A stretch of DNA of 64,000 nucleotides, taken from Naasia sp. SYSU D00948 (GTDB lineage: Bacteria; Actinomycetota; Actinomycetes; Actinomycetales; Microbacteriaceae). A program made the translations under genes and the position numbers. Where the stretch lies: positions 124,001 to 188,000 of the forward strand of contig NZ_JAFMTA010000001.1 of assembly GCF_017916515.1 (NCBI RefSeq), read 5' to 3'. Below are positions 52,101 through 60,848 of the stretch, piece after piece. Position 1 is the stretch's first letter; each line of letters begins with the position of its first letter. Under the pieces are notes generated by a model, which saw nothing but the letters and a program-made list of their open reading frames with translations, was not told the DNA's origin and searched no databases.

Positions 52101-55100
52101 GAGATGGTCCGGCCGGGCCGCACCGTCACCTCGTCCTCGACGGCGACCGGGTTGCGAGCGCCCTCGAGCCGCGGGCTGATCCCGATCCGGATCGTGCCCG
52201 TCGCCTGGCCGCCGAGGCCGTCGACCACGCGGTAGGAGAAGGAGTCCGTGCCGGCCGAGTAGTCGCCCGCCTCGAAGACGACCCAGTCCGTGCCGACCTC
52301 GGTCACCGCGCCCTTCTCGGGGTTCGACTCCTGGCCGAGGAGCTGCACCGAGTCGCCGTCGGGGTCGATGCCGGTCAGGGGGATCGGGATGCGCACGGTC
52401 TCGCCTGCGAGGACCCGGGCCTCGACCGTCCGGGGCACGGGCGGGTTGTTGGAGGCGGGGTCGGCCTCGCGCACGGAGATCTCGACGGCGGCGGTGGCCC
52501 ACTGCCCGTCCGGGCCGTTGACCCGGTAGACCGCGGTGAAGTTCCCCGTCGTGTCCGGGGCCAGGTAGCGGAGCCGGTTCTGCGAGGCGAAGAGCAGGCC
52601 GGAGCCCGACGGGAGCGGCGTGACGAGCTCGGGGTCCAGGGCGAGCGCCTCCCCGTCGGGCTGCTCGTCGTTGGCGAGGACCGGGATGTCGATCGCGTCG
52701 CCGACGCGGACGGACACCGAGTCCGGCCGGGCGAGCGGCGGCTGGGTCCGCACCGGGCGCGGGATCTCGATCACCGTGACCGTGCCGTCGGCCTCGGCGA
52801 GGCCGTTGCTGACGCGGTAGCCGAACGTCACCGGGGCCTCGAGCGGCGCGGTGAGCGTGATCCGGAGGAGCCGCTGCTCGAGCACCTCGACGCGGACACC
52901 CGAGTCGGCCGGCACATCGCTCACGCCCGTGACGAGGAGCACTCCCCCGGCGGGATCGATGTCGCTCGCCAGCACGTCGACGTTCTGGCTGCCGCCCTCA
53001 CGGACGAACGCGGTGTGCGGCACCGTGATGGGCGTGCTGTTCGCGTCCGGCGGCGTCTCGACGTCCACCCGCACCGACCCGGTCGCGGTGGTCGCTCCGT
53101 CGCTCACGGTGTAGTCGAGGTAACGCGTCCCGACCTCCCCCGCGACGAGGCGGAAGGTGCCGCCCTCGTAGTCCGGCGAGACCTCGACGCCCGGCTTCTC
53201 GGGGACGTTGGTGAGCCGGAGGACGCCGTTGCCGCCCCGAACGCGCGGCAGCGGGGACACGGTGACCTCCTCGCCGACGTAGGCGCGGATCGCGAACGGC
53301 TCGGCCACGATGGGGACCTCGCCCGCGGGCCGCACCGTGAGCGAGAGCGTGCCGGCCCCGTCCGCGCGGCCGTCGGACACGGCGAGCGCCACGTCCTTGC
53401 GGTCGCCGCCCGAGGCCGAGTCGACGAACACGAGCTCGCCTCCGGGCTTCCACGTCGCGGTGTCCGGAGCGCCGACCGACGCGCTCGTGAGGTAGAAGGC
53501 GTCCCCGTCCGGGTCGAACCAGTCGCCCAGCGTCTGGACCGACACCCGGCCGCCGCTCGCGACGGTCGCCGTGGTCCTGCGCACCTGCTGGGGCGGGGAG
53601 TTCTCGTCGTCGGTGCGGACATCGACCGTGACGGTCGCGCTCGCGGTGCCGCCTCGGCCGTCCGAGATCGTGTAGCCGAAGGACACCGCACCGCTCGCGT
53701 CGTCGGGCAGCGTCAGGAGCACCTGCTGGGCGCCGCTCACGAGCTCGAGCGTCCCGGCCTCGGGCGCGAGCGCGGTCAGCTCGTCGATCACGAGCACGTC
53801 GCCGTTCGGGTCGTAGTCGTTGAGCAGCACCGGGAGCACCGTCGAGCGGCCGGGACGCGCGCCCAGCTCGTCGTTCACGGCGATGGGAGGGGCCTGCAGC
53901 GCCTCGTACTGCGGAGGCGTGTCCTCGTCGTTCTCGGGCTCGGCCTCGGTGTCCTCGTTGCGCTCGAGCAGCTGCGCCCAGTTGTCGATGGGCGCGTTGC
54001 CCTCCTGCACCGCCCAGGTGCCGCCGCTGCGCGAGTCGTTGAGGACGACCCGGCTGCCGTTGACCTGGAAGCCCAGCTGAGCCGATGACGGCATGCCGGC
54101 GATCGTCGCGAGTTCCGGAGCCGCGCCGTCGATGCCGGCTCCGCCGCTCCCCGGGGCGCAGTGCCTCCAGACGTCACCCGTCGCCCAGGCGGCGAAGGCG
54201 CAGCCGGCACGGTACACCGGCGGGGCGGGGGTTCCCGCGCGGCCCTGCGCCGAGAGTCCCGCGACCTCCTCCGGCGTCCCGCCGTCGAGCGGGACGCGCA
54301 CGAGCCCGCCGGTGTGCGCGACATAGAGGTCGTCGACCCCGTCCCGCCCCGCCGCATCGGCGGTGACCGCCTGCTCGAGCACGGGTCCCGCCGCGGCGGC
54401 GACCAGCTCGGAGAGGTCGACCCGCCGTCCCTCGAGGAAGACGGTGCGCGTGGTCGCGTCGAGCACCGCCCATCTCCCGCCGATCGACGTGACCGCGAAG
54501 TCGTCGTCGACGGGCCCCGCATCGAGCTCCCAGGTCTGGGCGACGACGCTGCCCGCGACCGTGTCCACCCGGTAGAGCTCGCCCGCCTCCGGCGAGTAGA
54601 CGAAGAGCGTGCCGTCCGGCTCCATCGAGGACACCGACCCGGCCCCGAGGCTGAGATCCGGCTGGGCGAGCGCGTCGAAGGACCCGAGGTCGTCGAGCGG
54701 GACGATCCAGACCCGGCCTGTCGCCGTCGAGTGCAGCACGGCCGTGCCGTCCGCCACGTCCGGCCCGGTCGTGTGCAGCACGGTGTCCTGAGGCGGGACC
54801 GGGACCGACTCCTCCACGGTCGACGTGGCCGGGTCGACGACGTCGAGCGTGCTGTTGCCCCGGTCGTAGAGGAAGACGTCCTGGCCGCGCTGGTGGACCT
54901 CGAGGGAGCTCGTCGCGCTCGCGACGATGGTGTCGAGCTGGAGCACCTGGGTGTTCGCCCGGCCGATGACCTGCTTCGACCCGTTCGCCACCCAGACCGA
55001 CCCGTCGTCGAGGTCCATCCGCTGCGCGGTGTATCCCGACGACACCACGGCCACGGTCGCGACCGTGGCGACGACGGCTGTGCCGCCGACGAGGGAGACC

Positions 55101-55144
55101 AGCTTCGACCGGTAGCGCGCGAGCCACGCGGCCGCGCGCCGCAT
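49169..55144 (-). CDS. Giant surface protein with tandem Ig-like and FN3 domains
   Basis: About 1991 residues. A membrane anchor near the start (LVSLVGGTAVVATVATVAVV) is followed by a propeller-like region (residues 40-400: VWVANGSKQVIGRANTQVLQ, LFVYSPEAGELYRVDTVAGS). Then come about ten tandem Ig/cadherin-like repeats marked by the hallmark N-D-x-DPDGD (NDYDPNGDVL, NDSDPDGENL, GIDPDGDSV), and several FN3 domains at the end. It has no sortase signal and probably spans the cell wall from its membrane anchor. The ATG at 55144 has GGTGGTG upstream; in-frame GTGs back to 55159 directly follow the kinase stop. Likely the extracellular scaffold of this operon. Confidence 0.85.
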   Translation of the reverse strand: MRRAAAWLARYRSKLVSLVGGTAVVATVATVAVVSSGYTAQRMDLDDGSVWVANGSKQVIGRANTQVLQLDTIVASATSSLEVHQRGQDVFLYDRGNSTLDVVDPATSTVEESVPVPPQDTVLHTTGPDVADGTAVLHSTATGRVWIVPLDDLGSFDALAQPDLSLGAGSVSSMEPDGTLFVYSPEAGELYRVDTVAGSVVAQTWELDAGPVDDDFAVTSIGGRWAVLDATTRTVFLEGRRVDLSELVAAAAGPVLEQAVTADAAGRDGVDDLYVAHTGGLVRVPLDGGTPEEVAGLSAQGRAGTPAPPVYRAGCAFAAWATGDVWRHCAPGSGGAGIDGAAPELATIAGMPSSAQLGFQVNGSRVVLNDSRSGGTWAVQEGNAPIDNWAQLLERNEDTEAEPENDEDTPPQYEALQAPPIAVNDELGARPGRSTVLPVLLNDYDPNGDVLVIDELTALAPEAGTLELVSGAQQVLLTLPDDASGAVSFGYTISDGRGGTASATVTVDVRTDDENSPPQQVRRTTATVASGGRVSVQTLGDWFDPDGDAFYLTSASVGAPDTATWKPGGELVFVDSASGGDRKDVALAVSDGRADGAGTLSLTVRPAGEVPIVAEPFAIRAYVGEEVTVSPLPRVRGGNGVLRLTNVPEKPGVEVSPDYEGGTFRLVAGEVGTRYLDYTVSDGATTATGSVRVDVETPPDANSTPITVPHTAFVREGGSQNVDVLASDIDPAGGVLLVTGVSDVPADSGVRVEVLEQRLLRITLTAPLEAPVTFGYRVSNGLAEADGTVTVIEIPRPVRTQPPLARPDSVSVRVGDAIDIPVLANDEQPDGEALALDPELVTPLPSGSGLLFASQNRLRYLAPDTTGNFTAVYRVNGPDGQWATAAVEISVREADPASNNPPVPRTVEARVLAGETVRIPIPLTGIDPDGDSVQLLGQESNPEKGAVTEVGTDWVVFEAGDYSAGTDSFSYRVVDGLGGQATGTIRIGISPRLEGARNPVAVEDEVTVRPGRTISVQVLANDSDPDGENLSITDVEATSGGGRARVDGSVVRVTAPQRAGRYGFVYTIENERGGTSSNFLTIVVDPEAPLARPVARDTVLGLSDILGRETVDVNVLSGVFFPEGDASDVALAVLPGYGGGAEVRPDQRIRVTIGDRSRIVPFVVRHPDDPEVSAIAFIRVPGFDDALPQLRKGAPRLTVPSGEAVTIRLEDYVVAVGGDGVRLTDSSTVRATHSDGSDPVVDETTLRFRSEGGYFGPASISFQVTDGESADDPDGRVATLVLPLTVTPQEDQPPVFDGGVLEFEPGAERTVQLSRLTTYPYADDLGGLAYSVLGSVPSGFDVSIQGRTLSIRADDSLRKGSTASVVVGVRDGAVEGEPGRLELRVVASTRPTASPAADTAVAPRGRTTTVDVLANDQAANPFPATPLQVTSVRGIDSASLPAGVRITPSEDKSTLTVDVAADASPQDITLQYQVIDATRDPDRAAWGTVTVSVQDRPEPVTGLRATGFGDRAVTVAFDPGPSNNADITGFRVTATRPGGQRFGTTDCASTTCTIPTPGNGPANQVLIDVVAVNAVGESAATSLGQPVWSDVVPAAPVALETRPLDNGLRVFWRKPEETGGSRITYYEVTVAGISRTLTVPAGDAVGTEYSVDVRDPSLANGTAVQVRVSARNDAYSGLTNWNSVTGSGTPAGAPVLVGAPSASAGNAGEDGNGGVILDWTGVFAGNGAGVGEYFAAMYQGDPPRCSASDSGGRGTDLDVPPASPTFRHMGSATSTEFQVPANEQYSFLVFAYNGQGCTASGEIRAVTRKAPGTPTAVGIGGPVDSGDGRHDFRLDSVQYESGGGTPEVGYAYRVSGGAGTWGIRPGGTILGDGSLYGRAVSIEVQVCETYPERTLCSDWSAPSAVFTPVDTRPSGLRFSGTAESGTWTWTGAPSGSGYSAVQYTCDGGARWSETMPASGSCAAGAGATFQVRVTTPSGAYSSPTYSYADFD

Positions 55145-55159
55145 CGGGGACACCACCAC

Positions 55160-56569
55160 CTAGGCGTCCACGCACTTCTCGTTGCTCGGCTCGCCCACCT
55201 TGCCGCTGCGGTTCACGGTGACGCTGATGCAGACCCGGCTGCCGGGCGCGGCGTCGGCGAGGAAGGTCGTGCCCTTCTGCACGCTCGAGCGACCGTCGTG
55301 CGTCGTGATCTCGTAGCTGTCCCCGGCGCTGAGGCCCGGGTCCTGCCAGGAGAAGCGCACGGTCCCGTCGTCGACGCTCGCCGAGATGTCCGAGACCCGC
55401 GGGATGTCTCCCGAGGCGCCCCGGATGAGCACGACCATCGCCGTGGCGCCGAGCGCGATGACGACGGCCGAGACCGCGACGAGCATCCAGGAGAGCCACT
55501 GCACGCGCTTCGACTGCGGCCCGCGCATCCCGCTGCCGTGGTCCGCCGATCCGCTTCCGTCCCGCGCGACGGTGGCGATCCCGCCGCTCGCGGTGAGCGT
55601 GCGCGCCCGACGGCGACGGCGATCCGACCCGCCGAGCGCCGTGACGCTGCGGACGCGGGTGCGATCCTCGAGGTCCGCGACCGTCGCGAGCGCCCAGTCG
55701 TCCATGGCGACCTCGAGGGGCGTCTGCGGGAGCCCGAGCTCGGTCTCGACCGCCTGCAGCTCGCGGATCAGCTCCAGCACGCTGCCGGGCCGCTGCTCCG
55801 GCTTCTTCGACATCGCGCGCTGGAGCACGAGCTCGAGCCGGGCCGGCACGTCGGCGCGGTCGATCGGCTCCGGCTTCGCGCGGTTGATCCGGTTGATGAG
55901 GTCGGTCGACTTGTTGTCGGTGCCGGGCACCTCGAACGGCGAGCGCCCGGCGAGCAGGCTGTAGACCGTGGCGGCCATCGCCCAGACCTCGCTGGCGATG
56001 GTGCCGGAGGTCTCGTCCATCAGCACCTCGGGCGCCGACCACGGGATCGAGAGACCGACCGACTCCGTCCGCTCCGACTCGGCGAGGGTGGCGGCGATGC
56101 CGAAGTCCGACAGGACCGGATGCCCGTATGCCGTCATGAGGATGTTCGTGGGCTTGATATCCCGGTGCAGCACCCCGGCGCGATGAGCCGTCTCGACGGC
56201 GCTCGCGATCTTGATCGCGATCCGCAGGACCTCCGGAACCGGGATCCGCTCGCGGCGGTAGCGCTCGCTCAGGCTCGCGGAGCAGAGCTCCATCACGAGG
56301 TACGGGCGCCCGTCCGAGGACACGCTCGCCTGGTACACCGTGAGGATCGAGGGGTGCGTGCTGAGCTGGGCCATCAGGTTCGCCTCGGCCTGGAACATCT
56401 GGCGCACCTGGTCGTTGACGACATCGGCGAGCATCACCTTCACCGCGACCTGGCGGCGCGGCATGTTCTGCTCGTAGAGGAAGACGTCCGCGAAGCCGCC
56501 GGAACCGAGGGCCCGCACGTACGCGAAGCCCGGCAGGGTGGGCGGGGTCGACGGCAGACGCCTCGTCAT
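55160..56569 (-). CDS. Ser/Thr protein kinase with extracellular FN3-like domain
   Basis: A 469-residue Hanks-type kinase: glycine loop LGSGGFADVFLY, QVAVKVM, HRDIKPTNIL, DFGIA and SAPEV are intact. A linker leads to one membrane helix (WLSWMLVAVSAVVIALGATA) and a single fibronectin III-like extracellular domain (VRFSWQDPGLSAGDSYEITT). It is a separate lineage from the three DLG-type kinases at 25-31 kb. The ATG has GAGGGG five bases upstream, in the same reading as an earlier in-frame segment with no start signal. The matching phosphatase and FHA genes lie just upstream beyond the HNH gene. Confidence 0.94.
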   Translation of the reverse strand: MTRRLPSTPPTLPGFAYVRALGSGGFADVFLYEQNMPRRQVAVKVMLADVVNDQVRQMFQAEANLMAQLSTHPSILTVYQASVSSDGRPYLVMELCSASLSERYRRERIPVPEVLRIAIKIASAVETAHRAGVLHRDIKPTNILMTAYGHPVLSDFGIAATLAESERTESVGLSIPWSAPEVLMDETSGTIASEVWAMAATVYSLLAGRSPFEVPGTDNKSTDLINRINRAKPEPIDRADVPARLELVLQRAMSKKPEQRPGSVLELIRELQAVETELGLPQTPLEVAMDDWALATVADLEDRTRVRSVTALGGSDRRRRRARTLTASGGIATVARDGSGSADHGSGMRGPQSKRVQWLSWMLVAVSAVVIALGATAMVVLIRGASGDIPRVSDISASVDDGTVRFSWQDPGLSAGDSYEITTHDGRSSVQKGTTFLADAAPGSRVCISVTVNRSGKVGEPSNEKCVDA

Positions 56570-56644
56570 GTCATCCCCTCGCGGTTCGGCGGACGAGCAC
56601 TCCAGCAGCTGGACTGCGGGGCCGGCACCGGGTGCCCGGAAGGC

Positions 56645-56650
56645 ATTGTA
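56645..56650 (-). promoter_or_regulatory. -10 element for the kinase-to-FtsK operon
   Basis: TACAAT on the minus strand, close to the ideal hexamer, about 75 bases before the kinase ATG. No convincing -35 hexamer. It would let the seven downstream genes be transcribed independently of PP2C and FHA. Confidence 0.45.
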
Positions 56651-57094
56651 GACAGCGTGTCCCCCGGAACCGGCCGCACAGAGCGGGCGGTTCCCCAACG
56701 CAGAAGCGCCCCCAGAGCGGGGGCAGACCCCGCGGTGCACCCCGATCAGCGTAACCGCTCGTCCGGGAACGTGTATTCCTTCGGGGTCCCGGCGTCCCCG
56801 ATGAGGTCCGCCCGAGGCTCTGAGGGAGGCGCATCGCGCTGGCACCCGCTGCACCGACTCGGTTCCCACACCGCGAGTCGAGGCCCGGCCGCAGGGCTGC
56901 GCCGCGAAGCCAGCGGACCCCGCTCAGAAGAAGGAGCGGACATCATCCGCGACCGCGCACAAGCAGCGCATCTCGACAACTCCCTCACTGTCCTTGGAGA
57001 ATCAGCCGAACCGGCCCCTCGCCACCAGCAGCACCCACTGGCGACCCCGACACCGGCGTTCGAGCGACGCCCGCACGCCCTGGTTCAGATCGCT

Positions 57095-57109
57095 TCAACT
57101 AGTAGTTGA
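57095..57109. promoter_or_regulatory. Inverted repeat upstream of the HNH gene
   Basis: TCAACT-AGT-AGTTGA, perfect 6-bp arms with a 3-base spacer, about 65 bases before the preferred start. Its relatively low GC content stands out locally. Confidence 0.35.
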
Positions 57110-57174
57110 GGTTGCTGTGGAAAACCGTCGCCGGTGAGGTCGGAGTGTCGGTGGTGGCGGGCAGAATCAGGCGC

Positions 57175-58560
57175 GTGGAAAGGCCCACCGACACTCTCGC
57201 GGCGCAGGCGGCCGCGCTCGCTCAGCGGGTGGCGGAGCTGGCCTGGGCCGGGGAGGCGGCGTCGCTGGCGGAGGTCGCCGACGGGCTCACCGACGCGGCG
57301 CTGATCGAGTGCCTGGAACGGATCGGGAGCCTTTCGAACCTGGTCGATGCGATCGGCAGCCGGCTGGCCGGAGTGTTCGCGGGCCGCTCCGCCCGCGACG
57401 GGGAGGAGCCGCTGGCGAAGCGGCTGGGCAGCCGGTGCGCGCCGCTCGCGGTCGCCGCGGTCGCGCACGTGTCCACCGGCACCGCGACCGGCTGGTGCCG
57501 CATCGGCGGACAGCTCGGTCTTCGCCGCTCGCTCACCGGGGAGCTGCTGCCCGAGCCGCACCCGGTCACCGCCGCGGCGTTGGAGACCGGGTCGATCGGC
57601 GCCGACGCCGCCTCGCTCATCCTGGACACCCTCGGCGCCGTCGCCGACAAGGCCGCCCCGGAGCGGGTGACCGCGTGGGAGGAGTTCCTGGTCGGTGAGG
57701 CCCTCACCGAATCCAGCACCGGGCTGCGGCAGGCCTGCCGCGCACTGATCGCGCACGCCGACCCCGACGGCATCCAACCTCGCGAGGAGGAACTGCGCGC
57801 CAAAGCCGGCGTGAGGATCCTCACCCGCCGCGACGGCATCACCCGCTACCTCATCGACGCCGACCCGGAAAGCGACGGCTGGCTGCGCACCGCCCTCGAT
57901 GCCCGCACCGCACCCCGCCGCGAGGTCCGCTTCACCGACCAGGACCAGCCAGAGCCCGACCCCGCCCTCGAAGACACCCGCACCCTCGCCCAGAAGCGGC
58001 TCGACGCCCTCGTCGGCATCGCCCGCGACTCACTCAGCCACGACCCCGGCGAGATCTCCGGCACCGCCGTGACCATGCTGGTCACCATCACCCACGACGC
58101 GCTCGTCACCGGCATCGGCGCCGCCACCATCGACGGCATCGACCAGCCCATCTCCGCCGCGACCGCCCGCCGGCTGGCCTGTGAGGCGAAGATCATCCCG
58201 GTCGTGCTCGGCGGCGACTCCCAGCCGCTGGACCTCGGCCAGAGCCGGCGCCTGTTCAGCCAGGCCCAGCGCTACGCCATGACCATCCGCGACCGCGGCT
58301 GCATCTGGCCCGGCTGCCACGAACCACCCGGCAGATGCGAAGCCGCCCACCTCACCGCCTGGCACCAGAGCCCAGGCCGGCCGCACGGACCCACCGACCT
58401 GAGCAACGGCGTCCTGCTCTGCCGCTTCCATCACCGACGACTCGACAACGACGGCTGGACCATCCGATTCATCGACCGGATCCCGCACCTGATCCCACCA
58501 CCCTGGATCGACCCCACCGGCACCCCACGACCAGCCGGACGCCACACCCTCGCCGCCTAG
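57175..58560 (+). CDS. DUF222/HNH endonuclease, 13E12 repeat family
   Basis: A 461-residue protein: a helical DUF222 domain (residues 1-300) and a carboxy-terminal HNH nuclease with zinc-binding CIWPGCH, catalytic region CEAAHLTAWHQS, and LSNGVLLCRFHHRRLDNDGW. Members occur in many near-identical copies in actinobacterial genomes and are suspected of being mobile or recombination-prone; their role is unknown. The GTG at 57175 gives the usual family start (ERPTDTLAAQ); earlier in-frame starts lack ribosome sites. It is on the opposite strand to all its neighbours and interrupts the FHA-PP2C-kinase order. Confidence 0.88.
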   Translation: MERPTDTLAAQAAALAQRVAELAWAGEAASLAEVADGLTDAALIECLERIGSLSNLVDAIGSRLAGVFAGRSARDGEEPLAKRLGSRCAPLAVAAVAHVSTGTATGWCRIGGQLGLRRSLTGELLPEPHPVTAAALETGSIGADAASLILDTLGAVADKAAPERVTAWEEFLVGEALTESSTGLRQACRALIAHADPDGIQPREEELRAKAGVRILTRRDGITRYLIDADPESDGWLRTALDARTAPRREVRFTDQDQPEPDPALEDTRTLAQKRLDALVGIARDSLSHDPGEISGTAVTMLVTITHDALVTGIGAATIDGIDQPISAATARRLACEAKIIPVVLGGDSQPLDLGQSRRLFSQAQRYAMTIRDRGCIWPGCHEPPGRCEAAHLTAWHQSPGRPHGPTDLSNGVLLCRFHHRRLDNDGWTIRFIDRIPHLIPPPWIDPTGTPRPAGRHTLAA

Positions 58561-58624
58561 AACGCTGCCCAAGAATCAGCGCGACGTGAGGCGCGGCCGC
58601 CCGCGCCAGCCGGACGCCGCGGAC

Positions 58625-59464
58625 TCAAGAGTGGCGACCGGTCCCCCGCCGCGGAACCGTCTGATCGACGTCGAAGTCGCCGCTCGTGCCGAGCACGTCG
58701 ATGATCACCACCGTGATGTTGTCCCGCCCGCCGCGGTGCAGTGCCGCGTTGACGAGGTCGTGCGCCGTGTCGCGGGCGGAGCGGCCGGCGACGAGGGAGG
58801 AGCGGATGTCCGCGTCCGTGAGCTCCTTGGTCAGCCCGTCCGAGCAGAGCAGGAGCCGCAGGCCCTCGACGACCGGGATCATCCAGTAGTCGGGCGCCGG
58901 CATCTCGTTGAAGCCGACGGCGCGGGTGATCACGTTGCTGTCGGGGTGGTTCTCCGCCTGCTCCTTGCTGATCACGCCGGAGTCCACGAGCTCCTGCACG
59001 ACCGAGTGGTCGACCGTGACCTGCTCGAAGAGGCGGCCGCGCAGCTGGTACACCCGGGAATCGCCGACGTTGAAGACGGCCCAGTACGGATCCGTCCCGA
59101 CGAGCGTCAGGGCGGCGCCGGTCACGGTGGTCCCCGTGCCCAGGGCGGTCTTGCCGGAAACCTGGGAGATGTCGCGCGCGGCGCTGCCGAGGGCGTGCTC
59201 CACCACGTCCGGATCGATGAAGTCCGTCTCGATGACCTCGGCCAGGCGGGAGACGACCGCCGCGCTCGCGACGTCGCCGGCGGAGTGGCCGCCCATGCCG
59301 TCCGCGACCGCGAAGACGGGGCTCTGGGCAAGGAAGCTGTCCTCGTTGACCGTGCGCTTCCGGCCGACGTTCGTCACGCCGGCCCAGCTGAGGGTCACCT
59401 TGAGGTCGGGACGGCGGGGCACCGACACGGTATGGCCGGAGTTGCTGCGGCCGATCTGCGTCAC
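58625..59464 (-). CDS. PP2C-family Ser/Thr protein phosphatase
   Basis: Metal-dependent phosphatase of 279 residues. Metal-site motifs: NEDSFLAQ, ADGMGGHSAGDVAS, VGDSRVYQLRG, LLLCSDGLTKELTD and GRDNITVVII. Soluble, without a membrane segment. It should reverse phosphorylation by the kinase at 56569. It follows the FHA gene by 63 bp on the same strand, and the HNH gene separates it from the kinase. Confidence 0.95.
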   Translation of the reverse strand: MTQIGRSNSGHTVSVPRRPDLKVTLSWAGVTNVGRKRTVNEDSFLAQSPVFAVADGMGGHSAGDVASAAVVSRLAEVIETDFIDPDVVEHALGSAARDISQVSGKTALGTGTTVTGAALTLVGTDPYWAVFNVGDSRVYQLRGRLFEQVTVDHSVVQELVDSGVISKEQAENHPDSNVITRAVGFNEMPAPDYWMIPVVEGLRLLLCSDGLTKELTDADIRSSLVAGRSARDTAHDLVNAALHRGGRDNITVVIIDVLGTSGDFDVDQTVPRRGTGRHS

Positions 59465-59527
59465 GGAGGTCCTGCCTGGAAGGGGAAGAGCCCGGAAGGA
59501 CCGGGGCTGGATGCGGAGCGCCGTCCG

Positions 59528-60820
59528 CTATCGGATCGGCAGGATCTCGATGACGTTGCCGTCGCCGATATCCACAAGAGTGCCAGGGGTCACGACCATC
59601 GATTCCCCCTGCCGCAATTTTATGGGAGCCGATCCGGGCTGCGAAACGAAGGTCCCGTTGGTCGAGCGCATATCCGTGACGACGACGGACGCGCCCTCCT
59701 GCCGCAGCTCCACGTGCGTGCTGCTGACCTCCATGGAGGGGGACGCGATGCGGAGCAGCCGGGGAAGCGTGCCGGTGACGATGCGCGGGCTGCTCGGCTT
59801 CCGGCCGATGTAGACGGGCGTGTCGAGGCGGTACACCTGGCCGTTGCCGATGCGGAAGCAGTAGTAGCCGGACGAGCGCTCCTGGCCCGGTGAGAACCGG
59901 GGGTCGAACTCGATCCGCGACGGCGACCAGGTCGTGAGCGGCGGGACGTCCGCGCGATGGCGCCGCCGGGACGTGACGATCGTGTCCCCGATGTCCCCGG
60001 CCGCCTCGCTCGCGCGGCTCACCTCGGCCACGCGGTCGTCGCCGCGGAACCGTCCCGTGCCGAGGCCGCGGACGGTGTCGTCGAGGTCCCTCGTGTCGCC
60101 GGTGTTGCCCACCGCGGCGCGCGAGGGCGGCATCGGTGGCACGGGAGCGGACGCCGCGGGGATCACCGGGATCGGGGTCGTGATCGGCGCCCGGTAGGGC
60201 CCGGGTGCCGCGGCGAGGTTCTGGACGGGGATGGACCCCGTGATCGTCGGCACGGACTGGGGCGGCGCGATGGTGGCGGCCGCCCGGCGCGCACGCCGGC
60301 GCTCCGGCGCGGGAGCGGGTCGCTGCGGCTGACCCGGATCCAGCGGCGTCCAGGCGAGCCACGGCGCGCGGACGACTCCGCTCATCAGGGGCAGATCGGC
60401 GGAGGTGGGGGCCGTGTCGACTCCCACCGGGCGCTCGACGGAGCCGAGGGCGAGGCCCTGCACGCCGTCGAACTCGGCCAGGTACCAGGGCTGCATGTTG
60501 CGGGAGTCGATGCGGCGCTGCCCCGCTGCCGTCTGCACGTCCACGCTGCCCCGCCCGCGCAGCACAAGGGTCGTGCGGGAGCCGATGACGACGACCGCGA
60601 AGGAGCCGACCGCCGCCGGACCTCGCGTGGGGATCGCGGCCACGACGGACTCGATCGAGGCGTCCGGCGCGGTGGCCGTCCGCCACAGCGACATCACCAC
60701 CTCGGTGGATGCGGCCGGCTCGAAGCCCGCCAGCACGCGTCCGGCGGCGAAGAAGATCCAGTTCAGGCCGCCGCCGACGTCAGCCGCGAGGGGAGAGTAG
60801 AAGGCGTGGCCGGAGGACAC
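59528..60820 (-). CDS. FHA domain protein
   Basis: A 430-residue protein. The amino-terminal half is a folded domain I do not recognise (residues 1-150, with strands such as GSFAVVVIGSRTTLVLRGRG). A Pro/Ala/Arg-rich linker follows, then a carboxy-terminal FHA domain (PVYIGRKPSSPRI, SSTHVELRQEG, DMRSTNGTFV) that binds phosphothreonine. First gene of the signalling cluster FHA-PP2C-kinase. GTG start, 28 bp after the aldehyde dehydrogenase stop on the same strand. Confidence 0.9.
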   Translation of the reverse strand: MSSGHAFYSPLAADVGGGLNWIFFAAGRVLAGFEPAASTEVVMSLWRTATAPDASIESVVAAIPTRGPAAVGSFAVVVIGSRTTLVLRGRGSVDVQTAAGQRRIDSRNMQPWYLAEFDGVQGLALGSVERPVGVDTAPTSADLPLMSGVVRAPWLAWTPLDPGQPQRPAPAPERRRARRAAATIAPPQSVPTITGSIPVQNLAAAPGPYRAPITTPIPVIPAASAPVPPMPPSRAAVGNTGDTRDLDDTVRGLGTGRFRGDDRVAEVSRASEAAGDIGDTIVTSRRRHRADVPPLTTWSPSRIEFDPRFSPGQERSSGYYCFRIGNGQVYRLDTPVYIGRKPSSPRIVTGTLPRLLRIASPSMEVSSTHVELRQEGASVVVTDMRSTNGTFVSQPGSAPIKLRQGESMVVTPGTLVDIGDGNVIEILPIR

Positions 60821-60848
60821 TGATCGGCTGCCTCCCCCCGGCCCCCGG

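Larger units (their letters stand above)
56570..57174. other. Intergenic region between the kinase and HNH genes
   Basis: About 600 bp with no gene I can support. It holds the kinase -10 element at 56645-56650 and a short inverted repeat at 57095-57109 before the HNH gene. Short open frames on the minus strand lack start signals and look accidental. The left half could be the old spacer between the PP2C and kinase genes. Confidence 0.6.

Noticed and set aside
49157-54088. Large plus-strand open frames opposite the giant surface protein
   Set aside because: No recognisable domains; their length follows from GC-rich third positions of the real gene.
56746-56988. Small minus-strand open frame encoding a Cys/Arg-rich 80-residue product
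   Set aside because: No ribosome binding site, no -10 element and no family resemblance; it is more likely intergenic noise.
57106-57174. Longer amino terminus for the HNH protein
   Set aside because: It would start at TTG with no ribosome binding site, and the extra residues lie outside the usual family start.
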